Positions 20,737-31,702 of a stretch of 64,000 nucleotides of DNA are shown here, one piece after another. Position 1 is the stretch's first letter. Every line of letters starts with the position of its first letter. This stretch comes from Hippopus hippopus (lineage: Eukaryota; Mollusca; Bivalvia; Cardiida; Cardiidae), in NCBI GenBank assembly GCA_946811185.2, contig OX328097.1:54403063-54467062 (forward strand), given 5' to 3'. Below the pieces are notes generated by a model. The model was not told the origin of the DNA. It was given only the letters and a program-made list of their open reading frames with translations, and made no database searches. The translations under genes and the position numbers were made by a program.

Positions 20737-23700
20737 CTGGAAACAGGAGAAAATACAGTGATTACAGTATATAGTTTATGACAACAAAACTTCTTATCCC
20801 TCTTCATCAAATGACTTATGAAAACATTACATGAAAAAGAAAATCTACTTGTTACAATAATTTCTCCTTTTTCCATGTTTCACATTTTACATGTAGAACC
20901 ATAGGCCTTTGAAGCTCTATTAGTCTTTCACAAAACACCCAAATTTTCATTGCTCAATCAGCGGACACCACTACTAAAAATAGCACATTTGTGCATCTCC
21001 TCTGTATCATTTATAGTAAGACAAGGTGTGCAACAAAATTTGAGAAAATTTGACCCCTGTCCCTTTTGAAAGAGAATATTTCAAAGCAACTGTTACAAAA
21101 GTCACACAACTTGACTAACTTGATCTTGATTTGCAAATAGAGCAGCTAATCTTGTCATGGCTTCAGGATTATTGGCATGTGTTCTTTCACATATAATCTG
21201 GAACTCTTCCACATTCATTCTCTCTGGAAAACCTACAAAAACCATGCAAAAGCTCTGTTACAAAACAAATGAGTCATGCTATGTGAAATGGGGGCTTAAT
21301 GCATCTGCAAAAAAATCACCCCAGGTCAGCCTGCATGGAAATGAGTAAAAAATGCTGGGTATTGGTAAATTTTCTGCTTGCCAAACAACCATTCTACCTC
21401 AAGATTCAGCCTGTTGTTAGACAAAATAGATTTATTGGATACATAATTATGTGATGCCTTGCTTGGTATAATGCGTCTCAGAGATGCACTGACCCCCCTT
21501 TTTTCCAGAGCATGGCTTTAATCATCTAATCCTTCACTTCAGACATACACAGTGAGACACTTTGATGATCTACTAGTAGGATTTTGAAAAATTGTGAAAA
21601 TGGATATATTTCTTAAAATGGGCAAAATTTTCAAATGCCACAATCTTTTAATTATCTCAATTTAACCTAGACATTTCACTTTTATAAAATCAAAATAATA
21701 AAGAGGAGAAGTTGAAAATAAGCAATTTCTTTATATGTCAAGATGTTTTAAAATAGTAACTTAACTCAGTATCATGTTTTTTGTTCCCCCTGCATGAGTC
21801 TAAAAATTAAGTATATGATAAAGCACACACAATATATTTTACTAAAATATCTTAAAGCCATCAATAATTTGAAGTACAAGGGTGTGGAAAATTTCAATTT
21901 TCTGACTTATCCAAGAAAAAGTTAGACATGACCTTTACCTAGCCCAAAGGCAGAAGTTTATTAACTTTTACCACCCTATATAGCATAGAGGTGTGGATTA
22001 AACATTTGGAACAGAAGCATCTGAGTGCTTATTTGCTGAAAAGAATATGGGTTCTTTTCAATTCTGATATCACTGGTGTTACTAACACTTCGACATGTGA
22101 AATTTGATGATATGCTTATCCAGGGACAAGTCTGACATACCAGGTATTTAACTTTCTGATTGCAGCAATTGCGCTAGGACAAATACTGTTCGAACATTCC
22201 TGCTACATGTACTTTCAGACTACAAAAAAGCTATTACCAACTAAACAAAATTGCTGACCTATATTTTTTCATTGGAATGACAAAAAACGATTGTTTTTCA
22301 ACAAAATGGAAAAAAGTTGGGGAAAAGGAGCAATTGCTTATTACAAACAACTGCAGGTGCATAAGAAATACTATTTGCACAGTGAGGGAAAGTAACTGAT
22401 AGTTGGGTTGATGTATGTAGATAAATTCAGCTCACCCATATATGGGGCTATCTCTGTATCAGCCATAACTTTTATCAAGCTGGCAGCGTGGTTTCCTAAC
22501 ACAATCTTTTTGAGTTCTACCCAGATTCTTTCTCCTGCAATTCCTGCAAAAAACACAAAGTTTACAATAAACCAAATAAGACTTGGCTTTTGAGCCAAAC
22601 AACATTATAGATAAGTCATGTTCTGTGAGAAAGGGGTTTATTGTATCTGCAAACTATATCAACCCATGTCAGCCTGTTCAGACAGCGAAACTTTTTGCTA
22701 ATTGTAAATTTTCTGTATGTCTATTAAAGTGACAATAAAGGCCAAATGTAAACAAAGCGGGTGTTTAACTCATTACCAAATTAAGAAAATTTTGGACTGG
22801 TCCAATTTGAAAGCATTTGCAGATGACAAATCAAATGTGAATCAAAAATTGAAATTAGTTTTGGGAAGGGTAGAAAACATTATGGGAAAAGGATAAAGTG
22901 CTGGTTATCAGCACTGTCTTCTTTTCCCATAATGTTCTCAAAAGCTTTCTCTCTCAGGGTCGTTAAAAGTTGGGATTGTGTGGTAAAGACTTAAATGCAT
23001 TTGAATTTATATCATACCATTTAAAAGTATGGAAATAATTGTGAAGATGACAATCTGTCACTGTATGATTGGTCCAAGTGTTAGTTGCTGACAGAGAAAT
23101 TAATTTCAAAACTAGGTTAAAACCTGCCAGGTAGCTGTGTCTTTTGTTTACTTTTTGACTGATTTTAAAATTCTTTTTTCTGCCAGTAACTAACATATGG
23201 CCCAACCACATGATAACAGACTGTCATCTCCACAATAATTTCCATACTTTTAAATGGTATGATTTAAATTTAAATGTATTATGACACCTGCTTTGATATT
23301 TTGGCCTTTACTGGGCTTTTAAATAGATTTTATGGATCCATAATTTTGTGATGACTTTCTTGATATAATACATCATGGAGATACATTAAACCTCTCAAAT
23401 GTGACTGTAAAAAACAAAAGCATGGCATGTAGGTAGAAACACTCTGCTGCAGTTGCTTGATTTCAGTTAAAATTCTTAGTCGAAAAAGAGGCATCAATGT
23501 GTCAAAAATACTTTGATGGTTTCCTGCACCTAGTGTATGGGTACCCCTTTCAGTAGTTAACAACTTGTCTTAGTTTGAAATAAATATCTTCAGTAATAAT
23601 AGAGATATTATAAAATATCAAAGTTTTTGCACAAAAACAACACAGATGACAAGGCTATGACAATAACTTGACTTTTCCGACAAAACAACCAAGCTAATAA

Positions 23701-26700
23701 GCATTAAAGTAAACTAACATGTCAAATGATGAAAAGGTACTGCTGAAGACTTTCCACAAAACAGTTGTTTAACCCTTTACAAGACAATCCCAAGTTCCGA
23801 AGACTGTGAAAAGGAAGGCTTTTGAAATAATTGTGGGAAAAGAAGAGGATGTTGGTAATCAGCACTTTCTCTTTTTCCCTAAATATTTTTTTCCCTTTCA
23901 AAGACAAATCTGATCATTTGAGCAACATTTTGTTGTTATTTGTTGTCTGTCAATGCTTTCAATTTGGATATGTCAGAAATTCTGTTATCTGGTAAAGCAT
24001 TAAAGAGGAGGTATTTTTTAGAAACGTTCACATTTTTCAGGTCTCACATGTGGCTTATAGCCAAATTCAATTGCTCAAGTCTTATACCAAAAACAAAGTT
24101 CGACTAGTGTTATATTAGTATTTTCTAATAAAGACCGTTTAAAAAACAGTGTGAAAAAATTTAAAAATTATCAAATTATTTAATAACTTACGACCCAGGC
24201 CTGCAGCATTCTCTTTAATAGCTTGTACAGTTGATTTCTCATGATCATCTGGATTTTCAGCTATTCTTCCATAGAACCTGTTGAAAAAGCAATCAGAGTT
24301 GGTGCTTATAGAGCTTTTTTGTACCCTCAACACAGCTGAGAATGAAATTTCTAAGTGGTATAAATATAATCTTTGCGCACCTCATGAAATAGCTGAATAT
24401 TTTCAGCTTTTCTTTCTTTCTGGATTTTAAATCTTATTCTTATTTTCAAATGATCTCCCTATCTGAATCATTTGATAACATAAAAGGCTCAGTATGAACT
24501 ACAGTTTCTGTAGTACCCTTATATCACTCATCCAGAATTTTAACAACCTGTACAAAAATAGCATTTGAAAACATTCTGGAAAAGGGAACACATGCTGGTA
24601 ATTGGCATTTTCTCCTTTTCCCGCAATTTTTTGTACCCTTCAAAAAACACATTTCAGTTTTTGAGACACATTTTTTTTGTCGTCTGTAAATGCTTTCAAT
24701 CCAGACGTGTCTATAATTTTTGTTGTTTGGTAAAGACCTAAAGCATAGGACCTGTATCTTTAAATCATCTTTAAATGGCAAAATTTCTGATTTTTCGGAA
24801 TTCAAAGCATTTACATGTGATGTACATCAGGGCAAAACATTAAATTTCAAAGTGAATGGCTTGAAGGCCCAGTAAAGACCAAAATATCAAAGCAGGTGTC
24901 ACAATACATTTGAATTTAAATCATACCATTTAAAAATATGGAAAATATTGTGGAGATGACAGTCTGTTATCGTGTGGTCTGGCCATATGTTAGTCGCTGG
25001 CAGAAAAAAAAAAAAGAATTTTAAAATCAGGCAAAAAGTAAACAAAAGACACAGCTACCTGTCAGGTTTTAACCTAGTTTTAAAATAAATTTCTCTGTTG
25101 GCGACTAACACTTGGACCAATCGCACAATGACAGATTGTCATCTTCACAATAATTTCCATACTTTTAAATGACATGATTTAAATTCAAATGCATTTAAAC
25201 ACCCGCTTTGTTTTCATTTGGCCTTTATTGTTACTTTAAACAGATCATTGAGTCAAAATCAGGGGTCATATTCACTATCCATTCTTAACTTCATTTTAAC
25301 TCTTATTCTAAATTTAGAATGTATTGTAATTTCTGATTGACTTAACCTTTTGCTTTACCAAATCAGAACTTGTGTTACTTTCAAATTTGGAAAATTGTAC
25401 AGAACTGGAATCAGAAGATTAGGTGATTATGAACCCTAAACATCTCAACCTATAAAACGCTGAACCTCTAGTGTGCCCTCGGAAGTTTTGGGGTCCCCTG
25501 TCAGTGTGGATCCCTTTATATATATATATCTGGTTTTTTTGAAATAGCTCACCTAAAATATCTCAATATTCTCAGATAATCTTCTTGTATTCTCTCAGAA
25601 GGTGTGCCAACAAACCGCACTTGCCTGTTCTTTAGGTCTTCAATACCATTGAAATAGTCGTACACTTCTCCATCAAGACCTAGTGAAAATATTGTAACTC
25701 TTTACCAAACAACAGAATTTTAGGCCAGTCCAAAATTGAAGCATTTGTGGCTCAAAAATTGGAATTTGTTTTAGGAAGGGTAGAAAACATTATGGGAAAA
25801 GGAGAAAATGCTGGTCACCAGCATTTTCTCTTTCTCCCACCATGTTTTTAAAAGGTTTCTTTCTCAGGGTCGTTAAAACTTGGGATTGTGAGGTAATGAG
25901 TTAATTAACTTCATGTTAGCTGACACAAGAAATGATGTATGAAGACCAAATGTTGGTACCAGTAATATGAAGGATACTGATGATTTAGACAATGCTTATA
26001 GGGACTATGTAATTAAGACTTGGTAGGTGACTGTCTTCACCCTTTACCACACAATCCTGACTATTGGCAACCCTAAAAGAGAAGGCTTTTGAAAACATTG
26101 TGAGAAAAGGAGAAAATGCAGGTAACCACCATTTTCTCCTTTTCCCATAGTGTTTCCTGGCCTATCACAGACAGAAATTATCATTTAAGAAAACATTTGA
26201 TATGTCATCTGCAAATGCTTTCAATCTAGGCCAGGCCAAAATTTTGTCATTTGGTGAGGGTGAAGGTCACTAAAAATTGAGAATAAAAAATAGTTTTACA
26301 ATTAGGATAATCTATTGAAAAGCACATGTTCCTACCCATGTGCTGATATCTAATGCATCAATATACTAGTATGACTTCAGGTTAATACCAGACAAAGTGC
26401 CAACAATAAACCAAAGGACTGAAGTCCTGAAAAGCAGATTTGTTGTTTATGTCATGTAAGATAAGTTGTTTATCTTTTTGCTTCTTTGTTTTAGAAACTT
26501 CACTCTTGACAACTAGCAAAACCCCAAGGATTACAGGCAGGGAAAAAAAATAGTTGAAATTTCAAAAAAAAAAAAAAGGTTTGGACTGGACTTGAAATTT
26601 TAAGACTTGAATCTTAGATTGATCATAGACTCAGTGTTGTTGCCTTTTTTGTTTAAACCCTTTACATAATGATTCTGTGTTTTAACAACCCTAGGAAAGA

Positions 26701-29183
26701 AACCTTTGGAAAACATTGTGGGAAAAGGAGAAAATGCCTGGAACCAACTTTTTTCCTTTTCCCACTATGTTTTCTACCTTTTTTTGAAATACCGTAAATT
26801 CCATTATTGGAATCATATTTGTGTTATATGCAGATTGTTTTAAGTCTAAAATTCTGTGAGCTGAGCTCTATGAAATAGGGGGAGCTTAATGCATCTGTAA
26901 TGACCCAAGTCAGCCTGCACATTCCCTGCAGGCTGACCTGAGCCAAAACTTTTTGTTTTTGGTCAATTGTCTGCATATCTAAGGACCATTCTACTCTATC
27001 ATTCAGTCAGCTGTTGAACAAACTCGATTTTTATGGATCCATAATTATATAATGTCTTGCTTGGTATAATACATAACAGAGATATGTTAAGCCTCATTTT
27101 TTGCCAGAAGGCTGCTCATTTCCCACAGCATTTCAGTTAAATTCAAATGACCAAAGTATCTGTACATGCATTCCTGATTATATCTTTCTGATAGATTAAA
27201 ACAAGGTGCATAACTGTGTCAAAATATTTTTGATGATTATCTGCCCTTCTGCTTTGAATTCCCCTTTTGATATATAACAACTAGCCCAAGTTTGGGGTAA
27301 ACATCTATATCATAGTACCTCAAAATTTTTCCCAGAACAGCCAAGCTAAAAAAGTTGAAAAGCTCGAAAGGAATAAATTGTGTGAAATGATTTTTCTCAA
27401 TTCTAAAAAGGCAATCTGACAAATCTGAGGTTAGAATAAGCAATTCCTGCAGGAATTTACATGTACCAGAACTTGTTCATAAAAAGGAAATTTATGACCT
27501 ACTTGTCTGTCAGCAAATAAATAACCCTTTATCACACAGTTCCTAGTTTTAATGACCCCAAGAAAAAAGGCTTTTGAAAAAGTTGTGTGAAAAGGAGAGG
27601 ATGCTGGTAGCCAGCATTTTCTCTTTTTCTCACTTTTTCAAAGAAAATTTTCCAAATTTGTGCAATATTTAGTTTGTTGTCTGCAAATGCTTTCAACTTG
27701 GACCAGTCTAAAATTAAGTTGTCTGGTGAGGTCTTAACCCTTAATAAAACAATAAAAAATTTCTAATAACCCTTTGGAGAGAGAATTGTGAAAAAAATTT
27801 GGGAAAAGAAGAAAATGCTGGTAACCAGTACTTGCTAAGGGAAAGTATCAAAGACACTTGCTGTGCTTTCCTTTCAGCACAAGCCCTGGTTTTCACATTC
27901 AAAACGAGTTACTAAATCACCTACCTAAGAATATAGCATTTATAGTGAGATCTCGTCTATTAGCGTCCAATTTCCAATCCTTGGTAAATTCCACCTCAGC
28001 ATGGCGGCCATCTGTCACAACATCAATTCTCAATGTTGTAACCTCAAAGTTTTCCTGAAACAGAGATTTTTAATTAACCTTTTACCAGACCACAGCTAAG
28101 CTAAAATGATAGGGTTGCTCTTTGATAGTAAAGAAATCATGGTAAAAAAAAGGAGAAAAAGCTTTGAATCTGGACAACTTTAAAATTTCATCATTTGATA
28201 AAGAGTTACCCATTGTTTGTGCTGGTAGTAAGTGACATAATAGAAAAACAGCTGAATGAGATAATTATTTTCCTAGAATTGTATTGGAGCCAGTGCACTG
28301 ATCCAGGCTTTCCTGAAGTTTTAACAGTACCTCGCACAATACAATGTTCTTTCCTAGCCATTGGCTGCTTTCCCACATAACTATCGACCAATGATCACAG
28401 GTGAGAGAGAAATGAATCCTGTTACAAATACAACGACTATCATCACTCCTGGAGAAGTTCACTGAGCTGGGGACTAGAAACTGCCTCCTCCTGGGTCTGT
28501 ATTCACTACCCATTCTTAAGAAAGTTATCAGTCTTATTCTCCAGAACTTTCTAAATTTTAAAGTAACACAACTCTGACTGACTAACCAATTTGGCTTAGC
28601 CAATCAGAAACTGTGTTACTTTCATTATGTAGAAAATTTTGGAAAATAAGACTAAAAACGTTCTTGAGAATGGTTGGTGAATATGGACCCTGGTTTCAAG
28701 CCCTGTACATCAACGAATGAGCTGCAGGACTCAGCCTATCAAAATGGGCAACTGAGGTCTCACTGCAATTATGTCATTGTACCATATAAATCAGTCACTC
28801 ATGCAAACTGGAAAATCTGAATCTGATACAAGTTATCCATCACAAAAAAACAGAAATTTCTGTTTGAAATTTCCAACCTTGTCATTAATTCTAGCTGTTA
28901 TAGTCCCATGACTCTCTCCATTGGAATTTATCATCCTGACTCCGGCAAGCTCAAACATTTCTTTCATCTGATCTGGGGTTGCCGTGGTAGCAAAGTCAAG
29001 GTCATGAGACTTCTTTCCCATCAATAAGTCTCTGACTGCCCCACCTGCTACACGTAATTCATAGTTGTTCTTCTCAAAAAGTGATGCTAACTTTAGTAGC
29101 TCTGGTGTGAAAAGAGCTTTGAACTCCTCTGACTCGAGTTTCATTTTACAGTCTTTTCTTTCTTTAAGATATAAACTGTACAT
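20338..29183 (-). CDS. TRNT1: CCA tRNA nucleotidyltransferase, copy A (7 exons)
   Basis: Class II nucleotidyltransferase that builds or repairs the 3' CCA end of tRNAs. Exons, in transcript order: 29144(or 29183)-28878, 28054-27925, 25679-25553, 24277-24192, 22543-22436, 21232-21120, 20736-20338. All junctions are GT-AG and in frame, giving 409 residues from the Met at 29144, which aligns with the internal MKL start of the human protein; an in-frame Met lies 13 codons upstream. Counting from that Met, GGAVRDLL is at 34-41 with catalytic D48 and D50, RRD at 122-124 and EDYLR at 165-169, the nucleotide-selecting motif. SGERIWVEL is kept as AGERIWVEL. No mitochondrial presequence is visible, so cytosol or nucleus is likely, unless an upstream exon was missed. 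It is head to head with copy B at 35000. Family identity is near certain; the 5' end is not. Confidence 0.92.
21120..21232 (-). CDS. TRNT1: TRNT1-A exon 6
   Basis: 113 nt. Encodes [17 protein letters not shown] and [13 protein letters not shown] of the body domain. Donor GTTAGT. Confidence 0.88.
21270..21515. mobile_element. MITE family 2 copy in TRNT1-A intron 5
   Basis: GAGTCATGCTATGTGAAATG with GGGGGCTTAATGCATCTGC at the left, and GATGCCTTGCTTGG with GAGCATGGCT at the right. The rest of this 1.2 kb intron is AT-rich and unassigned. Confidence 0.75.
22436..22543 (-). CDS. TRNT1: TRNT1-A exon 5
   Basis: 108 nt. Encodes [17 protein letters not shown], the conserved body motif, through APYMG. 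Donor GTGAGC. Confidence 0.92.
22613..23400. mobile_element. Three-layer nest: family 1 in family 3 in family 2
   Basis: MITE 2 sequence runs 22613-22715 and resumes at about 23325-23400 (GATTTTATGGATCCATAATT). Between the two lies a palindromic MITE 3 (about 22722-23325; ATTGTCATCTTCACAATAAT words and a GGCC end at both sides). MITE 1 sits inside that copy at 22769-22990, flanked by TTAA at 22765-22768 and 22991-22994. Confidence 0.75.
22769..22990. mobile_element. MITE family 1 copy with clear TTAA duplication
   Basis: 222 bases. The flanking MITE 3 reads GGGTGT-TTAA-ATGCATTT once the insert and one TTAA are removed, matching uninterrupted copies of family 3. Confidence 0.85.
23768..24005. 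mobile_element. MITE family 1 copy in TRNT1-A intron 4
   Basis: AACCCTTTACAAGACAATCC at the left and CTGGTAAAGCATTAA at the right, with GTAATCAGCACTTTCTC core. Confidence 0.75.
24192..24277 (-). CDS. TRNT1: TRNT1-A exon 4
   Basis: 86 nt. Encodes [15 protein letters not shown] and [11 protein letters not shown] of the neck region. Donor GTAAGT. Confidence 0.9.
24520..25440. mobile_element. MITE cluster in TRNT1-A intron 3
   Basis: Three elements in a row: family 1 (24520-24745), a full family 3 palindrome (about 24858-25245, with GGCCCAGTAAAGACCAAAAT at one end and GGCCTTTATTGTTACTTT at the other) and palindromic family 5 (25258-25440, TTCACTATCCATTCTTAACT). Together they fill most of the 1.27 kb intron. 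Confidence 0.7.
25553..25679 (-). CDS. TRNT1: TRNT1-A exon 3 (EDxxR motif)
   Basis: 127 nt. Encodes [10 protein letters not shown] through [12 protein letters not shown], which holds the amino-acid template motif that selects C then A. Donor GTGAGC. Confidence 0.92.
25697..27850. mobile_element. MITE-filled intron 2 of TRNT1-A
   Basis: Family 1 copies at 25697-25905, 26036-26275, 26655-26865 (truncated), 27520-27740 and 27737-27850 (half), plus a family 2 copy at 26866-27110. Each was recognised by the TTTACC ends and the AAATGCTGGT-type hairpin, or by the GGTCAGCCTGC core. Confidence 0.7.
27925..28054 (-). CDS. TRNT1: TRNT1-A exon 2 (RRD motif)
   Basis: 130 nt, acceptor TTTCAG, donor GTAGGT. 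Encodes the [11 protein letters not shown] loop strand and [12 protein letters not shown]. Confidence 0.92.
28245..28495 (-). mobile_element. tRNA-derived SINE family copy (minus)
   Basis: On the minus strand it shares with the copies at 42250-42585 and 57885-58175 the words TTTCTCTCTCAC, TGATCATTG, GGAAAGCAGCCAATGGC, GGTACTGTTAAA and AGGAAAGC-TGGAT. An A-box-like CCAGCTCAGTG lies at its head. It sits in intron 1 of TRNT1-A. Confidence 0.65.
28497..28695. mobile_element. Palindromic MITE family 5, full copy
   Basis: GGTCTGTATTCACTACCCAT at the left is the inverted match of ATGGTTGGTGAATATGGACC at the right. The inner arms contain AAAGTAACACA/TGTGTTACTTT and meet at AACCAATTTGGCTTAGCCAA. It abuts the SINE at its left. 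Confidence 0.75.
28878..29183 (-). CDS. TRNT1: TRNT1-A exon 1 (motif A)
   Basis: Encodes the N-terminus through the catalytic GGAVRDLL and DLD motifs to IND-K, with donor GTTGGA at 28877. The Met at 29144 has A at -3; the upstream Met at 29183 also has A at -3. A possible acceptor TACAG just after the upstream Met means an earlier exon cannot be excluded. Confidence 0.85.
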
Positions 29184-29265
29184 TTACCAAAATGAAATTA
29201 TAAATGTGTTGTCTGTATAACTCTACTTCTGAAAAGAAAATAAATCTGAAGAGCACCGTAAATTT

Positions 29266-29493
29266 AACCTTTTACCATACAATCCTGAAGCTAATGACCC
29301 CGAGAAAGAAAGTTTTTGAGAATACTGATGGAAAAGAAGATATGCTTGTAATCAGCATTTTCTCTTTTTTCCACAATGTTTTCTAACCTTTCACTGACAT
29401 ATCCAATCATGTGAGCCATACTGAATTTGTTGTCTGCAAATGCCTTTGAGTTGGACAAGCCTGAAATTTTGTCATAGATCTAGTAAAGAGTTA
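29266..29493. mobile_element. MITE family 1 copy upstream of TRNT1-A
   Basis: AACCTTTTACCATACAATCC at the left; GTAATCAGCATTTTCTC core; AGTAAAGAGTTAA at the right. It begins only about 80 bases 5' of the TRNT1-A first exon. Confidence 0.75.
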
Positions 29494-29505
29494 ATGAGCA
29501 TTTGG

Positions 29506-29575
29506 AGAAGAAACAAGAGCACTGCACAGGGTGCCAATGCTTTGCTGCAGTTGCAGCCGTGAAAATTCCAACTTT
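29506..29575 (-). mobile_element. 3' end of a tandem-core element (minus)
   Basis: On the minus strand the stretch reads GCAC-CCT-GTGC as a small hairpin, then TCTTGTTT, the same end seen in the four plus-strand elements. The matching 5' hairpin was not found, so the extent is unknown. Confidence 0.4.
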
Positions 29576-31702
29576 AACAAGGGCATACTAGTAACTGTCT
29601 GAGAAAAAAAAGAATTGAGGGTTTCCTGCCCATTTGGTCTAAATTCCCCTTTTCGTATTTAACAACTGGCTTGAGGTTGAACTATATATCCTCATTTTCA
29701 TTGTCCTTACCAATTGATTTTCCCAAAATAATATCTAGTTTACCTACAGTTCAATGAATGTTTTCTCCAGTCTATTGTAATCATGCTGCTGGGCCAGTTC
29801 TGTAGACATGGTACACAATTATATACAAGGTCTTAAGATTAAAGTATTTTAAATTCATTGGGAATCATTTGACACCTTTGAAAACCATTTTAACTGAAAG
29901 ATCTCTTCTTCTGTCTCACTTTCTATCAGTATGGTTTCATTATCATACTGTCATAGTACAATGCATCATAATCAATCAAGTTTTCTCACACACTGAAAAA
30001 TGCATTGTAAATCAATGGAAATTTAGAATTTGATGAAATACTTATGGCAAATACCCGTACTTTCGTAGTGTTATAAGTTACGACATAATCCCAATAATTC
30101 CAAACCATAGATTTTGCTCCGCAATTTTGGGGGAGTAATGCATGAAATGTACAAAATGAACGCTGAAATGGTGAAAACGCTGGACTTGCATTTTCACCAT
30201 TTCAACATTCATTCCATACATACATTTCTTTGCATTATGATTATCCCTTGAAATTTGCTAAGCAATATTCATTGTAGGGAGTTCCTGAGATCATGCTTAG
30301 GTTAAAATAAATACTTAATATTTTCAGTAGCACCGCCTGTTGTAGAAATGGACTCTTAAACGTTTGCAAACCTCCGGGTCGCGAAACCAGTTAGTGGCGA
30401 ACATCCGCTAACGAACATGTTCGGTGGCGAAACCACCTCACACTTTGTGAGAGAAATAAATAACTCCATACAAACCTTTACTTAAACCGTCTCTAACACA
30501 CGTTTCTAAAAACTATCAAAGATACTTTAATCATCAAGCTGAACAACTGATGTCATCCTTGTGCAATATGAAAATTTACGGTATCTTTTTTCCGGTAGGC
30601 TACACCATTACTGAAGAAATCGAAATGTTTCGGATTTTGTTCCAACTCACCTTTGGGGCGTACTGTGCATTTGAGATTGAGTATGTTGATATAATGTGTA
30701 AAATGATTGTTTTCAGTAGTGTGTGCTTTTAAAATTTTGGCTGTGGCTCTGAAATAATCTTTTACCGTATAAAAGATACCGGACAATTTCCAAATGTGTC
30801 GTTCGTACCTTCGTAACCCAAGAGTATGCAGCTGTGTCAGTGAGGTACACCTCGTATTTTGTATTTCTTTGCATTATTTCTGATACTTTCAGCCTCTTTC
30901 TTAAAAATATACCATCTTTTTCTCTAAAAATTGTGTGCTGATGATTTGCATACTAACCACTTTTGAGTTGATGGCATCATTGTCATTGGTTTTCGCGAGT
31001 TTTACCAGATGACATTCGACCCATATAAAATTCGACCAATTTCGATGGTTGCAGATGCAAAATTAAGACTTGTGCAAAACTTGAAATTTTTGACATTAGT
31101 GAAATATTGTAAATATGAAAAAAGTAGACAAACTACAGAAAATATCAAAAGATCTGTATTTATCTTTATGATTTAGCAGAGTACTAGAAAATTATGTGTG
31201 TCGAGTGCAGCTGAGCAGAGCATGACTTCATAAGATGTCGCCTACAAGAACTAGTAGATCAAGATAAAAAGTGTGTCAAAACTTATGAGCGTCAAAAGAC
31301 ATGATCGGATGATATCTTACTTTAGCATCAGGTGGGTGGACAGACAAACAGACAAAGAAGCACTCTATTGTAGTCTCAGTTGGTTTACAAACAAACTATA
31401 GACCCAAGTTGATACTGGCCAAAATTTCTATGGGCTGAATTTGTGAGAGGCCAAATTCTTCATGAACCAAAATGACCCGGAATCTTTTGCCACAGCAAAC
31501 TATTATGAACTGTGTAATCCTGAATAAGTAGAAAAATAAGCAAGCATTAGGAGACCACCAAATTATAAAACAATGTGGTAAAAGACAGGGAAGCATCAGA
31601 AAAAGTGTCAGAGCCACATGAAAGTGGGTAATTTGCTTGAAATGAAGTACATGTATTGATCTTTGGAAATCTTTACACACATAATTTTTTGAGTGGTATT
31701 AG

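Larger units (their letters stand above)
29184..31702. other. Divergent spacer, part 1
   Basis: Lies between the two TRNT1 start regions. It holds a family 1 MITE (29266-29493), a minus-strand 3' end of a tandem-core element (29506-29575), and a hairpin near 30158-30215 (GAAATGGTGAAAACG against CATTTTCACCATTTC). No convincing coding exon, and no TATA-initiator pair that could be assigned with confidence. Confidence 0.45.

Noticed and set aside
20338..29183. Copy A as a processed or decayed pseudogene
   Set aside because: All seven exons have proper splice sites, open frames and intact catalytic residues.
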